A stretch of DNA of 64,000 bases from assembly GCA_934481385.1 (NCBI GenBank), contig CAKSPD010000001.1:62001-126000 (forward strand), written 5' to 3'. This document shows positions 16,361 to 26,247 of this stretch, in pieces. The notes beneath the pieces were generated by a model. That model was given only the letters and a program-made list of their open reading frames with translations, had not been told where the DNA came from and ran no database searches. The stretch comes from an uncultured Oscillospiraceae bacterium. Its GTDB lineage: Bacteria; Bacillota; Clostridia; Oscillospirales; Ruminococcaceae. The translations under genes and the position numbers were made by a program. Within the stretch, counting starts at the first letter, position 1, and the number at the start of each line of letters is the position of its first letter.

Positions 16361-18553
16361 ATGAATATCAAAAAATTTTCAGATAAAATTATTCCGTTTC
16401 TGACTGACAGTTCCCTGATTTACACAGTATTTTTAAATACATCTGTAATGTACTATTACAGGGATATTCTGACACCTGTATGGTTTATGCTTTCTCTTGC
16501 AGTATCAGCAGTTCTTTTCAAGGTTTTCGATTTTATAGCAAAACATAAAATCATCGGATTTTTCACATATACTGCACTGTTTTTTCTTGGAATATTTCTG
16601 ATAGGCTCTGCAATAAGAAAAGGTTCTGAAACTTATCCGATTAGTTTTCTGCTCTGGTTCATCACAACTCAGGACGCTCTTGAATACAGCCAATGGTATA
16701 CAATAGCTGTATTCATATTCTTTACAGGATTTTTCGCATCTGTTGTATACTATTTCACAAAGGTTCAGTACAGAATGTCAATGACATTTCTTGTATTTAT
16801 GATTCCCTTTGTAATATACGGCAAAGAATCCAAACAGATGCCTGCTGTATTCATAATTATGCTTTCTGTAATGTTTATCCTGAATGTTATAAAATTCAAC
16901 AATATCAGAAACGGCGATAAATCTTTAAAAGTCGGAAAAGAAAGTATTTTTCAGTCTGTTTCTGTATATATACTTGTATTCGGTATACTTGCATCACTTC
17001 TCCCGAAACCAACCATTACTGCCGACAGAACATATCTTGAAAGCCTTATAAATATGGACGCTTTCACTGATATGCTTATAAGCAAAATAAATATTTTCAA
17101 TAATCAGTCGGAATCAGGAAAGTTCAGCAGTCTGCAAACAAATGACAAAGTTCTCTATTATGCAAATGCTGATGAACCTTTACGCCTTAAAACTCAGGTT
17201 TTCACTGATTACAGCTATTCAGATGACCAGTGGTCATTTGATTATGATAACTATGTTTTTAAAGATAAATATTATCCTGATGACCCTTCTGAAATAGTTA
17301 AACTTATTGTTTTATGTTCAAAACTTGACAAAGACTTTGCAAAGAAGTATAATATAAACAGCATATATTCTGACATTCCCGATTCTGAACAAAAAACTCT
17401 GAATCTTTACTCTATGGAATATGATTCCGGACTCCTTCCTGTTCCTGAATGGCTTATAAATGCTGAAATGCCCGACAACGTTTCTGCCGAATTTTCAAAC
17501 TTCGGCACTGTAAGGGAAAAGGACGGAAGATTCCCGAAAATGCAGAATTACAGCATTTCCTATTATTCCGGCAATTTTTTGTATAATGCTGATGTATACA
17601 GAATTATCAATTCCGTTTCATATGATGATGCAGAATATATGTACACTCAAATGTATGATATTCTTTCAGAAAACAATATGACTGATGAGGCACACACTAT
17701 TTCAGATGCTTTAAACGAATATGTTTCTGCTTCTGATAATCTCGATTACGGAAACAGTCAGAAAATCTATAACCTTGCTATGCAGATTACTGACGGCATT
17801 GATTCGGATTATGAAAAGGCTCTTGCAATTGAAAAATATTTTCTTGCAAACAACTATATCTATGACCTCACCTATAAAAAGGGGAGCGATGAAAATGCTG
17901 AAACATTTCTTTTTGAAACAAAAAGAGGCGTATGCTATGAATATGCCACTTCTATGGTGCTTCTTGCAAGGGCTTGCGGTATTCCAGCAAGATATGCTGA
18001 GGGCTATAATATGAATCAGCCCGCTGAAATCAAAAACAAATCAGCATATCCACCCGATTATGAAATAAGAGTGCGTGATGCACATGGTTTTCCTGAGCTT
18101 TATATTTCTGCTGTCGGCTGGATTTCTTTTGAACCAACCGTTTCAGACAATATCATAGATTACCGGAAATCTGATATTTCAAAGGGAATATATACCTCGG
18201 GAATCATACTCGCTGTTTGCCTGATTGCCGGACTGCTTTTATTCAAGTTTTCTCCTGCAATCTTAAATATGCTTTTCCTGCTTAAAATAAAAAGGACAGC
18301 TCCTGATAAAACCGTTTCCCTTGTATTTATAAGAGTAAGGCAACTCTTTGGGTTCGGAAAGGACGTGACTGCAAAAGAACTTTGTCAGTTTCTTATCAGC
18401 GAATATCAGACAGATATTTCTTTTTTAAGAAACCTGTTTGAAAAATCATCATACGGCAAAATCAGTCTGACCGAAAATGACAAAAAGGAGGTTATTGCTT
18501 TTTATTCTGAATTATATAAAAAATTCAGAAAAAACAAGAAAAATAAAATTTAA
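16361..18553 (+). CDS. TgpA-like transglutaminase-domain membrane protein
   Basis: 730 residues. Five or six membrane helices fill the first 200 residues, followed by a large outer domain with a transglutaminase core at about 470-605: the nucleophile Cys is in RGVCYEYATSMVLLARACG, the His in VRDAHGFPELY and the Asp-equivalent region is GWISFEPT. A further membrane helix (about 620-642) and a cytoplasmic C-terminal helical tail resembling DUF4129 follow. Proteins of this layout occur with MoxR and DUF58 in many bacteria and are thought to modify or crosslink surface proteins. Substrate here is unknown; the next gene encodes a secreted dockerin protein. Confidence 0.9.
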   Translation: MNIKKFSDKIIPFLTDSSLIYTVFLNTSVMYYYRDILTPVWFMLSLAVSAVLFKVFDFIAKHKIIGFFTYTALFFLGIFLIGSAIRKGSETYPISFLLWFITTQDALEYSQWYTIAVFIFFTGFFASVVYYFTKVQYRMSMTFLVFMIPFVIYGKESKQMPAVFIIMLSVMFILNVIKFNNIRNGDKSLKVGKESIFQSVSVYILVFGILASLLPKPTITADRTYLESLINMDAFTDMLISKINIFNNQSESGKFSSLQTNDKVLYYANADEPLRLKTQVFTDYSYSDDQWSFDYDNYVFKDKYYPDDPSEIVKLIVLCSKLDKDFAKKYNINSIYSDIPDSEQKTLNLYSMEYDSGLLPVPEWLINAEMPDNVSAEFSNFGTVREKDGRFPKMQNYSISYYSGNFLYNADVYRIINSVSYDDAEYMYTQMYDILSENNMTDEAHTISDALNEYVSASDNLDYGNSQKIYNLAMQITDGIDSDYEKALAIEKYFLANNYIYDLTYKKGSDENAETFLFETKRGVCYEYATSMVLLARACGIPARYAEGYNMNQPAEIKNKSAYPPDYEIRVRDAHGFPELYISAVGWISFEPTVSDNIIDYRKSDISKGIYTSGIILAVCLIAGLLLFKFSPAILNMLFLLKIKRTAPDKTVSLVFIRVRQLFGFGKDVTAKELCQFLISEYQTDISFLRNLFEKSSYGKISLTENDKKEVIAFYSELYKKFRKNKKNKI

Positions 18554-18569
18554 TACGGAGGTTTTTAAA

Positions 18570-19892
18570 ATGCATAAACCGGTCAAAAAACTATTGTCCG
18601 GAATAACAGCTGTAATGCTTGCCTGTTCCTGCTTTGTAACAAATCCCGTTTCATCATACGCTTCTGACCCTGACTACAAAAACTGGCTTCAGACAGATTC
18701 AAGATGGGGAAGCAATACCATCGGTTCAGGAAATGCTACTATTGCAGGAGTCGGCTGTCTTGCTACTTCAATTGCTATTCTTGCAGTACATTGCGGTGCT
18801 GTTACTTCAGATTCATTCAACCCCGGCACTTTTGTAAAAACCATGAATGATTTAGGCGGTTTCGATTATTATGGAAATCTCGCAAACTGGAATATCGTTG
18901 AAAAAGCTGTACCTAACCTTGAAGTTGCCGGAAAATATACCGTTCCTTCAGGAACAACTGAATCAGAATACATAGAAAAGCTTGAAGAACTTCAGAACGA
19001 AGGATATTATTCAATCTGCTATGTCGGCAACCACTGGGTTTTTGCTGAATATACTGACGGAAACACTGTCTATATGTGTGACCCCGGAAGCAGTTCCACC
19101 GATATGTTCTCCAGATACCCTTTCAACTCCTATACACACGATACAATCAGATATTTCAAATATGACAGCGGTGAAACTCCTGATTATCAGAACGGAACTT
19201 ATGAAATTACTGCTTCTGCTCTCAATTTAAGAGAAAATCCGGATTCTTATTCAGAATCACTTGACCTTATTCCAAACGGTGAAAAAGTTTCTGTTACAGA
19301 AATTTCAGACGGCTGGGGAAAAACTTCATATAACGGTAAAACAGGCTGGATTTCAATGCAGTATGCAAAATTTGTTTCAACCGAAATTACTGAAACTACT
19401 ACCACCACTACCGCTGTAACAACAACTACCACTACAACCACCGTTATGCCGGTTACTACTGCTGTTGTTGATAATTCATATCCTGATGAATATACCGTAA
19501 TAAATCAGACTGCTGATATAACTGATTCTGAAAATAACGGCGTCCTTTGTACAATTCCGCAAAATTCTGTCGTAAAAGTAACTGAGATAAACAATGAATA
19601 TGCTCAGATTCTTTTTGAAGATTCATATGCCCTGATTTCTGTCAGGGATATTGCTCCTGTTGCCCAGCCCGATATTATGCCCGAAAAAGGCGATGTAAAC
19701 GGTGACGGTGTTGTTGACAAGCTTGATATATCAACACTCAATGAGTATATACTTGCAGAAAGTGAACTGCCGGAAAATGTTTCAGCATTTACTGCTGTCG
19801 GAAGGTTTACCGCCGATTGTAACAATGACGGAGCTGTTGACAACAATGATGTCATTCAGCTCCTGATAAAACTCTGCAATAATACTCACTAA
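18570..19892 (+). CDS. Secreted C39-like cysteine peptidase with SH3 domain and type I dockerin
   Basis: 440 residues from MHKPVKKLL at 18570 (CGGAGG upstream). Signal peptide about 1-33 with a lipobox-like ACSC. A C39_2-like papain-fold domain follows: Cys in GVGCLATSIAI, His in NHWVFAEY, Asp in CDPGSS. Next come an SH3_3-type domain (ITASALNLRENPDSYSES through GKTGWISMQYAKF), a TTT-rich linker, a second short beta region and a C-terminal type I dockerin with two calcium loops, GDVNGDGVVDKLD and DCNNDGAVDNND. The dockerin implies docking to a cohesin scaffoldin on the cell surface. It starts 16 bases after the transglutaminase gene and may share its transcript. Confidence 0.9.
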   Translation: MHKPVKKLLSGITAVMLACSCFVTNPVSSYASDPDYKNWLQTDSRWGSNTIGSGNATIAGVGCLATSIAILAVHCGAVTSDSFNPGTFVKTMNDLGGFDYYGNLANWNIVEKAVPNLEVAGKYTVPSGTTESEYIEKLEELQNEGYYSICYVGNHWVFAEYTDGNTVYMCDPGSSSTDMFSRYPFNSYTHDTIRYFKYDSGETPDYQNGTYEITASALNLRENPDSYSESLDLIPNGEKVSVTEISDGWGKTSYNGKTGWISMQYAKFVSTEITETTTTTTAVTTTTTTTTVMPVTTAVVDNSYPDEYTVINQTADITDSENNGVLCTIPQNSVVKVTEINNEYAQILFEDSYALISVRDIAPVAQPDIMPEKGDVNGDGVVDKLDISTLNEYILAESELPENVSAFTAVGRFTADCNNDGAVDNNDVIQLLIKLCNNTH

Positions 19893-19906
19893 GGAGGTGT
19901 TTCCCG

Positions 19907-20875
19907 ATGGAATGGACAGAAGTCAATATCTATACGTCTGTTGAGGGTATAGATATTCTTTGTGCAAAGCTTATGGATATCGGAATCAAGGGCTTTGAAA
20001 TTCAGGATTCTGAAAGCTTCAAGGAATTTCTCGAAAATAAGGAAGGAAAATGGGACTATATAGATGACGATTTGCTCGGACTTTCAGACTGTGAAAGCTG
20101 TGTAACCGTATATATCCCGAAAAATGCTCAGGGTGCTGAAATGCTTACTGCCCTGAAATCAATGGTTTCCGATATGAAATCAGATGATTCTGAAAATATT
20201 TACGGCAGACTTGCTGTTGAATGTTCCGGAATACGTGAGGAGGACTGGGCAAATAACTGGAAACAGTATTTCAAGCCTTTCTGTATCGGAAAAAAACTCT
20301 TAATCAAACCGTCATGGGAAAACTGTGAAAATCCCGAAAACAGAACTGTCCTTGAAATTGACCCCGCTTCAAGTTTCGGAACAGGTCAGCACCACACAAC
20401 AAGACTCTGCCTCGAACTTCTTGAAAAATCACTTTGCAGAGGCGATAAAATTCTTGACTTGGGCTGCGGAAGCGGTATTCTCTCAATAGGTGCAATGCTA
20501 CTCGGTGCTGAAAGTGCCGTTGCTGTCGATATTGAGGAAAATGCCGTTCAGACAGCAATAGAAAACGCTGAAAAAAATCATATAAATTCTGAAAAATATA
20601 CAGCATACTGCGGAAATATTATTTCAGACAAAGAACTTTCAGAAAAAATAGAGGGTTCTTATGATATAATTACAGCTAATATTGTTGCTGATGTTCTTAT
20701 CGCTATGAAAGACTTTTTCGCCCGCTATCTCAGAAAAAATGGTACTCTTATTATATCAGGTATCATAGAGGAACGTATGCATGAAGTCACAGATGCTGTC
20801 GAATCAGCCGGCTTTTCTTCTCAGGAATATAATATCAGAGAAGGCTGGACTGCTGTAAGACTTATTAAAAATTAA
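19907..20875 (+). CDS. prmA: Ribosomal protein L11 methyltransferase
   Basis: SAM-dependent methyltransferase that trimethylates L11. 322 residues: an N-terminal substrate-recognition ferredoxin-like domain (WTEVNIYTSVEG) and the methyltransferase domain from about 140. Motifs: EEDWANNWKQYFKP, the family GTGQHHTTRL, SAM loop LDLGCGSGILSIGA and NIVADVLI (catalytic motif IV, N-x-x-A). AAGGAGG nine to ten bases before the ATG. Lies 14 bases after the dockerin gene, with no terminator between them that I can see. Confidence 0.95.
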   Translation: MEWTEVNIYTSVEGIDILCAKLMDIGIKGFEIQDSESFKEFLENKEGKWDYIDDDLLGLSDCESCVTVYIPKNAQGAEMLTALKSMVSDMKSDDSENIYGRLAVECSGIREEDWANNWKQYFKPFCIGKKLLIKPSWENCENPENRTVLEIDPASSFGTGQHHTTRLCLELLEKSLCRGDKILDLGCGSGILSIGAMLLGAESAVAVDIEENAVQTAIENAEKNHINSEKYTAYCGNIISDKELSEKIEGSYDIITANIVADVLIAMKDFFARYLRKNGTLIISGIIEERMHEVTDAVESAGFSSQEYNIREGWTAVRLIKN

Positions 20876-20917
20876 AATCACAGGCTTTTTTGCCTGATAT
20901 AAAGGAGAGAGTTTTAA

Positions 20918-22168
20918 TTGGCTATTTTTAACAAAAAGAAAAACATTGAAATGAAATCAAATCCGCAGACTGACGTAAGACAGTCTATTCTTGAAAAATT
21001 AAACGAGAATATAAAAGGCACTCTTTATGACAACGCCATACTTATTCCCCGTTTCGGCTATACAATCGATATTCAGGTTGTAAAGCATGAAGAAAAGGAC
21101 GGTATATATACTCTCCAGACTATCTTCATAATCAAAAACGATTACCTCAGCGAAAAGGACGAACCTATCATTGAACCTATTGCTGCTCAGGGAAAAGATT
21201 TTGATTCCGCACTCAAAATGCTCACAGAAAGCTTTGAAGCTCTTATCTGGAAGCCTATAAAAATGATGTTCGACAAGGGAAAGGCACTCCCGATTTCTTC
21301 AAATTATCTCGGTCAGCATTATGATTATGACCTTTATGTAAATTCCGTTGTACTTATGGGTGACCCCGAAAGAAAACCTGCTATGCTTATATACTATATA
21401 AAGGACGTTCTTTCATCTTTCCTCGGTTCAAAGAAATACTACTGGGTAAGAATTTTCCTCGCCCGTCAGGGTACAAAGGGTACTGAAGGCTACAAGCAGA
21501 ATATCGAAGTAAGAATAAACGGTATTGTATGCCCTTCTCTCAACAAGAGATTCCAGCCTTATCTCGATTCATGGAAAGACCAGGATATCACTGTTGTTGA
21601 AAAGCAGTTCGCTTTTATAGTAAACAAGGAGGAAGAAGACCTCTGCCCGTTCACTAAAGAACAGGTTGTTGAATATACAAGAAAAGCTCTGCCTCTTATG
21701 GAAAACTGCAAATCTCAGGAAGAAGCTATAAAGATGAAGGAAGAAATGGACAAATATATCGGAAATCCCGCACTTTCCGCTGAAATAAGAATATTTATTC
21801 CGGAAATCCTTGCAAAGCTTACTCTCGGATACAACGAAGGTGATGATTTATTCCTGCTCCAGCCTTCACAGAATACTGAAGGAACAGAAGAAAATGCAGA
21901 AGAAAACAAACCTGTTCCGATAAGATTTGCCAAAACTCAGCTCCGTTCATATTACTATATTCAGCAGGTTCTTCTTGATTATCTCTCAAGAACAAGACCT
22001 GACAAGGAAAAGGTAAAGAATATAGTTTTCAACAGCGTTACTTTCAGAGAACTCCGCAAGCATATCGGTGAACCTAATGAAAAGCTCGGCAGACCTGTCG
22101 AAGCAAAGGATTTATTCGTTCCCGGCACTGCTTACAGAATCAGCATTGCTGACTATAAAGTATGGTAA
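20918..22168 (+). CDS. Hypothetical protein, 416 aa, TTG start
   Basis: Not recognised. The start is a TTG at 20918 with AAAGGAG about ten bases upstream; the next residues AIFNKKKN are basic. No signal peptide or membrane segment is evident, so it is cytoplasmic. The N-terminal half looks like mixed alpha/beta (ILIPRFGYTIDIQVVKHEE and TLQTIFIIKND), the middle holds many charged helices and a low-complexity acidic stretch rich in Glu/Asn lies near 325-345. Codon choice (CTC, AAG, GCT) is richer in preferred codons than in neighbours, which suggests good expression. A small CAGGC/GCCTG hairpin separates it from prmA. Confidence 0.8.
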   Translation: MAIFNKKKNIEMKSNPQTDVRQSILEKLNENIKGTLYDNAILIPRFGYTIDIQVVKHEEKDGIYTLQTIFIIKNDYLSEKDEPIIEPIAAQGKDFDSALKMLTESFEALIWKPIKMMFDKGKALPISSNYLGQHYDYDLYVNSVVLMGDPERKPAMLIYYIKDVLSSFLGSKKYYWVRIFLARQGTKGTEGYKQNIEVRINGIVCPSLNKRFQPYLDSWKDQDITVVEKQFAFIVNKEEEDLCPFTKEQVVEYTRKALPLMENCKSQEEAIKMKEEMDKYIGNPALSAEIRIFIPEILAKLTLGYNEGDDLFLLQPSQNTEGTEENAEENKPVPIRFAKTQLRSYYYIQQVLLDYLSRTRPDKEKVKNIVFNSVTFRELRKHIGEPNEKLGRPVEAKDLFVPGTAYRISIADYKVW

Positions 22169-22171
22169 AAA

Positions 22172-22206
22172 ATTCAAGGGTGCATTTTAAATGCACCCTT
22201 TTTTAT
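22172..22206. terminator. Bidirectional terminator
   Basis: AAGGGTGCATTT/AAATGCACCCTT perfect stem followed by a T run, placed between the convergent 416-aa gene and the GH42-like gene. Confidence 0.9.
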
Positions 22207-24023
22207 GTTCTCAGTATATCCGCATCATAAGGAGAAAGTTCAATTTTCTGCTTTCCTCTGCTGTCAATAACGCTGTACATAGCTTTCGGAAGTTCTATTG
22301 ACTGACTTTCAGAAGAATTATTGAAAAATATTATAAATCCGTCCTTTTCTCCTGAACGTGTAGTAACTTCTATTCCGTCCGGAACTCCCTGAAGTCTTGG
22401 TATACCATGATATTTCATAAGTTTTCCGACAAAATCCATACAGAAATTGTCATCAGGAACTGTTCCGATATAATAAACCTTGCCTTTGCAGTAATCATTA
22501 AGAGTTATTGCAGTACAGCCCATATAGTAATCATTATTGTATTCTGCATATGCCCTTGCAGTATTGAGCTTTAATATATCGCACCATTCAGAACATTCAA
22601 AAATCTGCCCCGAATAATCGGATATACTCTGATTTTCGGCAATTCTGTCATATTCTGTAACTTCTGCACCGACAAGCTCACGGAATACGGTAGGAAGATG
22701 TTCAGGAATACATTTGTTTTCAGAATCCTTTACTCCGCTTCGTGTAGTCATAACAAGTGTACCGCCGTTAATAACATATCTGTATATATTTTCAGTAACT
22801 GTTTTATCATTCACATAAAGGCAGGGGGCTATTACAAGTGAATATTCCGAAAGGTCTTTTTTTGAATCAATTATATCAACATTTGCACCGTATTTTCTGA
22901 ATGCTGAATAATATTTCATAAGCTGATGCCTGTATGTAAAATCCTCATGCATACCGAAAGCAAATTCACTTTCAGGTGAATACAAAACTGCTATATCTGA
23001 TTTTATAACAGTATTGCTTATTGTTTCAAGACGCATTGCCATTTTGCAAAGTTCTGAAAACTCAAAAAAACATCTTGACGGTGTACCGCTGTGGTCAATA
23101 AGTCCATAGTCAAACATATCTGAACCGGAAAGAGCAGTATTCCATTTATAATATATTGTATCTGCACCATGTGAAAATGCCTGAACGGCATTTCCTTTTA
23201 AAGTATTGGGACGTGGAATGGATTTTCCGAATCTCTGTGAAATTATAAAATTTCTGTCAGCAATTCCTCTTGAAAGGTCATATCTGAAATTATTGAATCC
23301 GTCATCCTGCGGAAAATTTTCTATGCAGGCATATTTCATACAGTTACATTCATAATAAAAATTCGTTTCGGGTTCAACAGAAATTTCAAGAGGTATCTTA
23401 GGCATATTCTTCTTTACAACAGCACCCTGAAAATTAATATACTTTCTTCTGCATTCTGATGAAAAACGATAATATGCAAGTTTTAATGACGGACTTTTTT
23501 CCTTTTCTTCCGCAACCTGTTCCCAGTCGGTATATTCAGTTCCGTCAGCAATACTTCCGAAAGCATTATTGAGATTTGCAATATTATCATATCTGTCTTT
23601 AAGCCATTGTATAAATTCTGAACGGCAGTTCTTACAGTTGCATATATCAAGATTACATTCAATATGTACTCCTGCAATTGCCTTGTTCTGTGAATAATGT
23701 TTTGTAAATTCATCTGCAAAACGGCTTGTATGCTGAAGAATTTCAGGAGAATTAAGGCATATGCTTTCTGCTTTCTGTTTAAGCCACTGAGGAGGTTTTC
23801 CTGCCGGAATCCTGAGAACTATTCCTATTCCGTATCTTGAAAAAACAGATATTATTTCATCAAACCATTCAAAGCAGAAATTATTATTATGGGGTTCAAA
23901 TTTACACCACGACTTTTCTCCCATTCGCACAAGCTTTATACCTGTTTTTGACATAAGTTCAGCATCTCTCTGAATTGCCGATTTACTACGCTGTTCAGGA
24001 TAGTAGTCTATTCCTGTTTTCAT
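22203..24023 (-). CDS. GH42-like beta-galactosidase homologue, probably inactive
   Basis: 606 residues with the GH42 layout: TIM barrel (1-330), trimerisation-like domain (about 345-530, IAVLYSPESEFAFG) and a small C-terminal beta domain. The N-terminal GIDYYPEQ and VRMGEKSWCKFEP match the family opening. However, the acid/base position, normally the Glu of a DNE motif, reads IECNLD here, with Asn124 at the Glu. In the nucleophile region near 259-266 (FIISQRFGK) no Glu is present where family members have MEQ. Cys residues of the zinc site survive partly (ICNCKNC). So this looks like a pseudo-enzyme or one with changed chemistry. No signal peptide. The ATG at 24023 has AGGAGG upstream. Confidence 0.82.
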   Translation of the reverse strand: MKTGIDYYPEQRSKSAIQRDAELMSKTGIKLVRMGEKSWCKFEPHNNNFCFEWFDEIISVFSRYGIGIVLRIPAGKPPQWLKQKAESICLNSPEILQHTSRFADEFTKHYSQNKAIAGVHIECNLDICNCKNCRSEFIQWLKDRYDNIANLNNAFGSIADGTEYTDWEQVAEEKEKSPSLKLAYYRFSSECRRKYINFQGAVVKKNMPKIPLEISVEPETNFYYECNCMKYACIENFPQDDGFNNFRYDLSRGIADRNFIISQRFGKSIPRPNTLKGNAVQAFSHGADTIYYKWNTALSGSDMFDYGLIDHSGTPSRCFFEFSELCKMAMRLETISNTVIKSDIAVLYSPESEFAFGMHEDFTYRHQLMKYYSAFRKYGANVDIIDSKKDLSEYSLVIAPCLYVNDKTVTENIYRYVINGGTLVMTTRSGVKDSENKCIPEHLPTVFRELVGAEVTEYDRIAENQSISDYSGQIFECSEWCDILKLNTARAYAEYNNDYYMGCTAITLNDYCKGKVYYIGTVPDDNFCMDFVGKLMKYHGIPRLQGVPDGIEVTTRSGEKDGFIIFFNNSSESQSIELPKAMYSVIDSRGKQKIELSPYDADILRT

Positions 24024-24035
24024 AAAATACCTCCT

Positions 24036-24572
24036 TTAAACATTATATTCAATAAGCTGACAGTTTCCCATAAACCAGTTATTATAACTTTGTGTTGTAA
24101 GGTCATGAAAATATGTTTCAATAATTCTGCATACACCGCCATGACATACTATAAGTACATTTTTATCACTGTAATTTTTTATTATATCATCAAGTGCGGA
24201 ATATACACGATGAGCAAGCTGTAAAACTGATTCACCGTTACCGCCCATTCTGACTCCGAACTGACTTTTATTTTCAGCAAATCCTTCTGCTGTACGTTCC
24301 ATTCCCTCATAGCGACCGTAATCCCATTCACGCAGTCTTTCATCAGTAATTATATCAAGATTATTTTTTTCTGAAATTATGCTTGCTGTACGGTATGCCC
24401 TTTTCATAGGAGATGAAATTATAATGTCAATATCTGATTTTTCACTGACTTTTTCAGCAAGTTCATAAGCCTGTAAAATTCCTGTCTGATTAAGTTCATT
24501 GTCAGTAATTCCCTGAATCAAATCTTTAAGGTTATAATCTGTCTGACCGTGGCGGGTGGAATATATTTTCAT
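24036..24572 (-). CDS. Histidine phosphatase superfamily protein
   Basis: 178 residues, phosphoglycerate-mutase-like fold. The phosphohistidine motif is TRHGQTDYN at the very N-terminus; the second arginine is in SSPMKRAYRTA, the catalytic acid in REWDYGRYEG and the second histidine in VCHGGVCR near 148. Substrate cannot be told from sequence; CobC, GpmB and broad phosphatases share this layout. It begins 4 bases after recN stops and precedes the GH42-like gene by 12 bases, so all lie in one transcription direction. Confidence 0.9.
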   Translation of the reverse strand: MKIYSTRHGQTDYNLKDLIQGITDNELNQTGILQAYELAEKVSEKSDIDIIISSPMKRAYRTASIISEKNNLDIITDERLREWDYGRYEGMERTAEGFAENKSQFGVRMGGNGESVLQLAHRVYSALDDIIKNYSDKNVLIVCHGGVCRIIETYFHDLTTQSYNNWFMGNCQLIEYNV

Positions 24573-24576
24573 TTTT

Positions 24577-26235
24577 TCAAAGCTCCTTTACTTTAAGAAT
24601 TTCTGCCTCTGCATTTTCAAGCATAAGTTTACTGGGATTTTCACCGCCCATAATTCTTGCTATTTCAGCAATTCTTCCGTTAAGGTCAAGCTGACAGACA
24701 TTTGTTTCCGTTCTGTCGTTTATTGTGTTTTTTTCTATAAGAAGATGATTATCCGCCATAACAGCAATTTGTGAGAGGTGCGTTACACAGATAACCTGCC
24801 TTACCTTTCCTATTTCTCTCAATTTTATTCCTATTTTCTGAGCAGTTTTTCCGCTTACGCCCGTATCGATTTCATCAAAAATCATGGTCGGAATACTGTC
24901 CCTCACTGCAAGTATACTTTTAAGGGCAAGCATAATTCTTGAAAGTTCACCGCCTGATGCTATTTTTGAAACGGGTTTTGGTTCTTCGCCTTTATTGGCA
25001 GATATAAGAATTTCCATAGTATCCATACCGTTTAAGGTTAATTTACCTTTTTCGTGGCGGATTTTAAGAGATACATCAGGCATATTCAGAAATTCAAGTT
25101 CTGCTGTTACTTTCCTTGTAAAATTTTCAGCGGATTTTTCACGGTATTCTGATAATTTCTTTGCTTTTTCAGTAGTTTCGTGAAGAAGTTTTTCTTTTTC
25201 TTCAACAAGTTTCTGAAGTTCTGCCGAGGAATTTTCAAGCATATCATATTCGGCAACAGAATCATTGTAAAGTTTTATAAGTCCGTTAAAATCGCAGAGA
25301 TACTTTTTTTTGAAACGGTTTATATCTCCGAGTCGCTGACGAAGATATTCAAGACGCTGTGAATCAAGTTCTGTTTTGTCACAAAGAGAATCAAGTTCTG
25401 ATGATATATCCGAAAGTTCTATTTCAACGGCTGAAAGTCTTTCAAAAAGCTGTGAAATTTCTTTGCTTTCGGAATATTTTTCAAGTCTGCTTTCAGCGTC
25501 CTCAACAAGTTCAACAGCACAGCCTTCACCGCTTATAACCTGAAAGGCACTGCGGAGTGCTTTTATAATATCCTCTGCATTTTCTGCAATCTTATATTCC
25601 TTTTCGAGTGATTCTTCTTCATTTTCTGAGAGTTCAAGACTTCCTATTTCATCAATGACAGTATTGAGATAGCGTAATCTTTCAGCTTTAAGGTGTTCAG
25701 CTTTTTTCAGTTCTCCGAGCCTTCTTGCTGATGCCTGAAGTTTTCTGAAACTTTCCTGATAATCCTGAAGAAGTTCTGATACATCTCCGAAACTGTCAAG
25801 AATTTTCATATGCTTTTCGCTGTCGAGAAGAATCTGATTATCATGCTGTCCATGAATATTTATAAGCAGATTTCCTATTTCTTTAAGAACAGAGGCAGAA
25901 GAAGTTTTTGAATTTACTCTTGCTGTACTTCTTCCGTCAGAGTTTATCTCTCTTGTAAGAGTTATTTCATTGTTTTCATGTGATATTCCGAGTTCATCAA
26001 GCTTTTGTATAATATATGAATCAAGGTCAGTAAAAAGAGCTGTTATTACTGCTTTTTCACAGCCTGTGCGGACTGAATCCTTACTGCATCTGTTTCCCAT
26101 AACAGCATTTATTCCGTTTATAAGAATAGATTTTCCTGCACCTGTTTCCCCCGTAAAGATATTAAGATTATCCGAAAGAGGTATAACAGCCTCTCTGATT
26201 ACGGCAAGATTTTTTATATATATTTCCTTTAGCAT
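24577..26235 (-). CDS. recN: DNA repair protein RecN
   Basis: SMC-like ATPase of double-strand-break repair. 552 residues: Walker A GETGAGKSILINGINAVMG near 30, long coiled coil about 155-370, ABC signature KIASGGELSRIMLALK near 430, Walker B IFDEIDTGVSG and a TH-H switch region ICVTHLSQIA. Normal length. It is in the conserved tlyA-nadK-argR-recN order, 12 bases after argR. Confidence 0.97.
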   Translation of the reverse strand: MLKEIYIKNLAVIREAVIPLSDNLNIFTGETGAGKSILINGINAVMGNRCSKDSVRTGCEKAVITALFTDLDSYIIQKLDELGISHENNEITLTREINSDGRSTARVNSKTSSASVLKEIGNLLINIHGQHDNQILLDSEKHMKILDSFGDVSELLQDYQESFRKLQASARRLGELKKAEHLKAERLRYLNTVIDEIGSLELSENEEESLEKEYKIAENAEDIIKALRSAFQVISGEGCAVELVEDAESRLEKYSESKEISQLFERLSAVEIELSDISSELDSLCDKTELDSQRLEYLRQRLGDINRFKKKYLCDFNGLIKLYNDSVAEYDMLENSSAELQKLVEEKEKLLHETTEKAKKLSEYREKSAENFTRKVTAELEFLNMPDVSLKIRHEKGKLTLNGMDTMEILISANKGEEPKPVSKIASGGELSRIMLALKSILAVRDSIPTMIFDEIDTGVSGKTAQKIGIKLREIGKVRQVICVTHLSQIAVMADNHLLIEKNTINDRTETNVCQLDLNGRIAEIARIMGGENPSKLMLENAEAEILKVKEL

Positions 26236-26247
26236 TTTATTCCTCCG

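Noticed and set aside
19390-19470. ACT/ACC repeat tract
   Set aside because: Thr-rich linker in the dockerin protein. The antisense poly-Val reading frame is a shadow.
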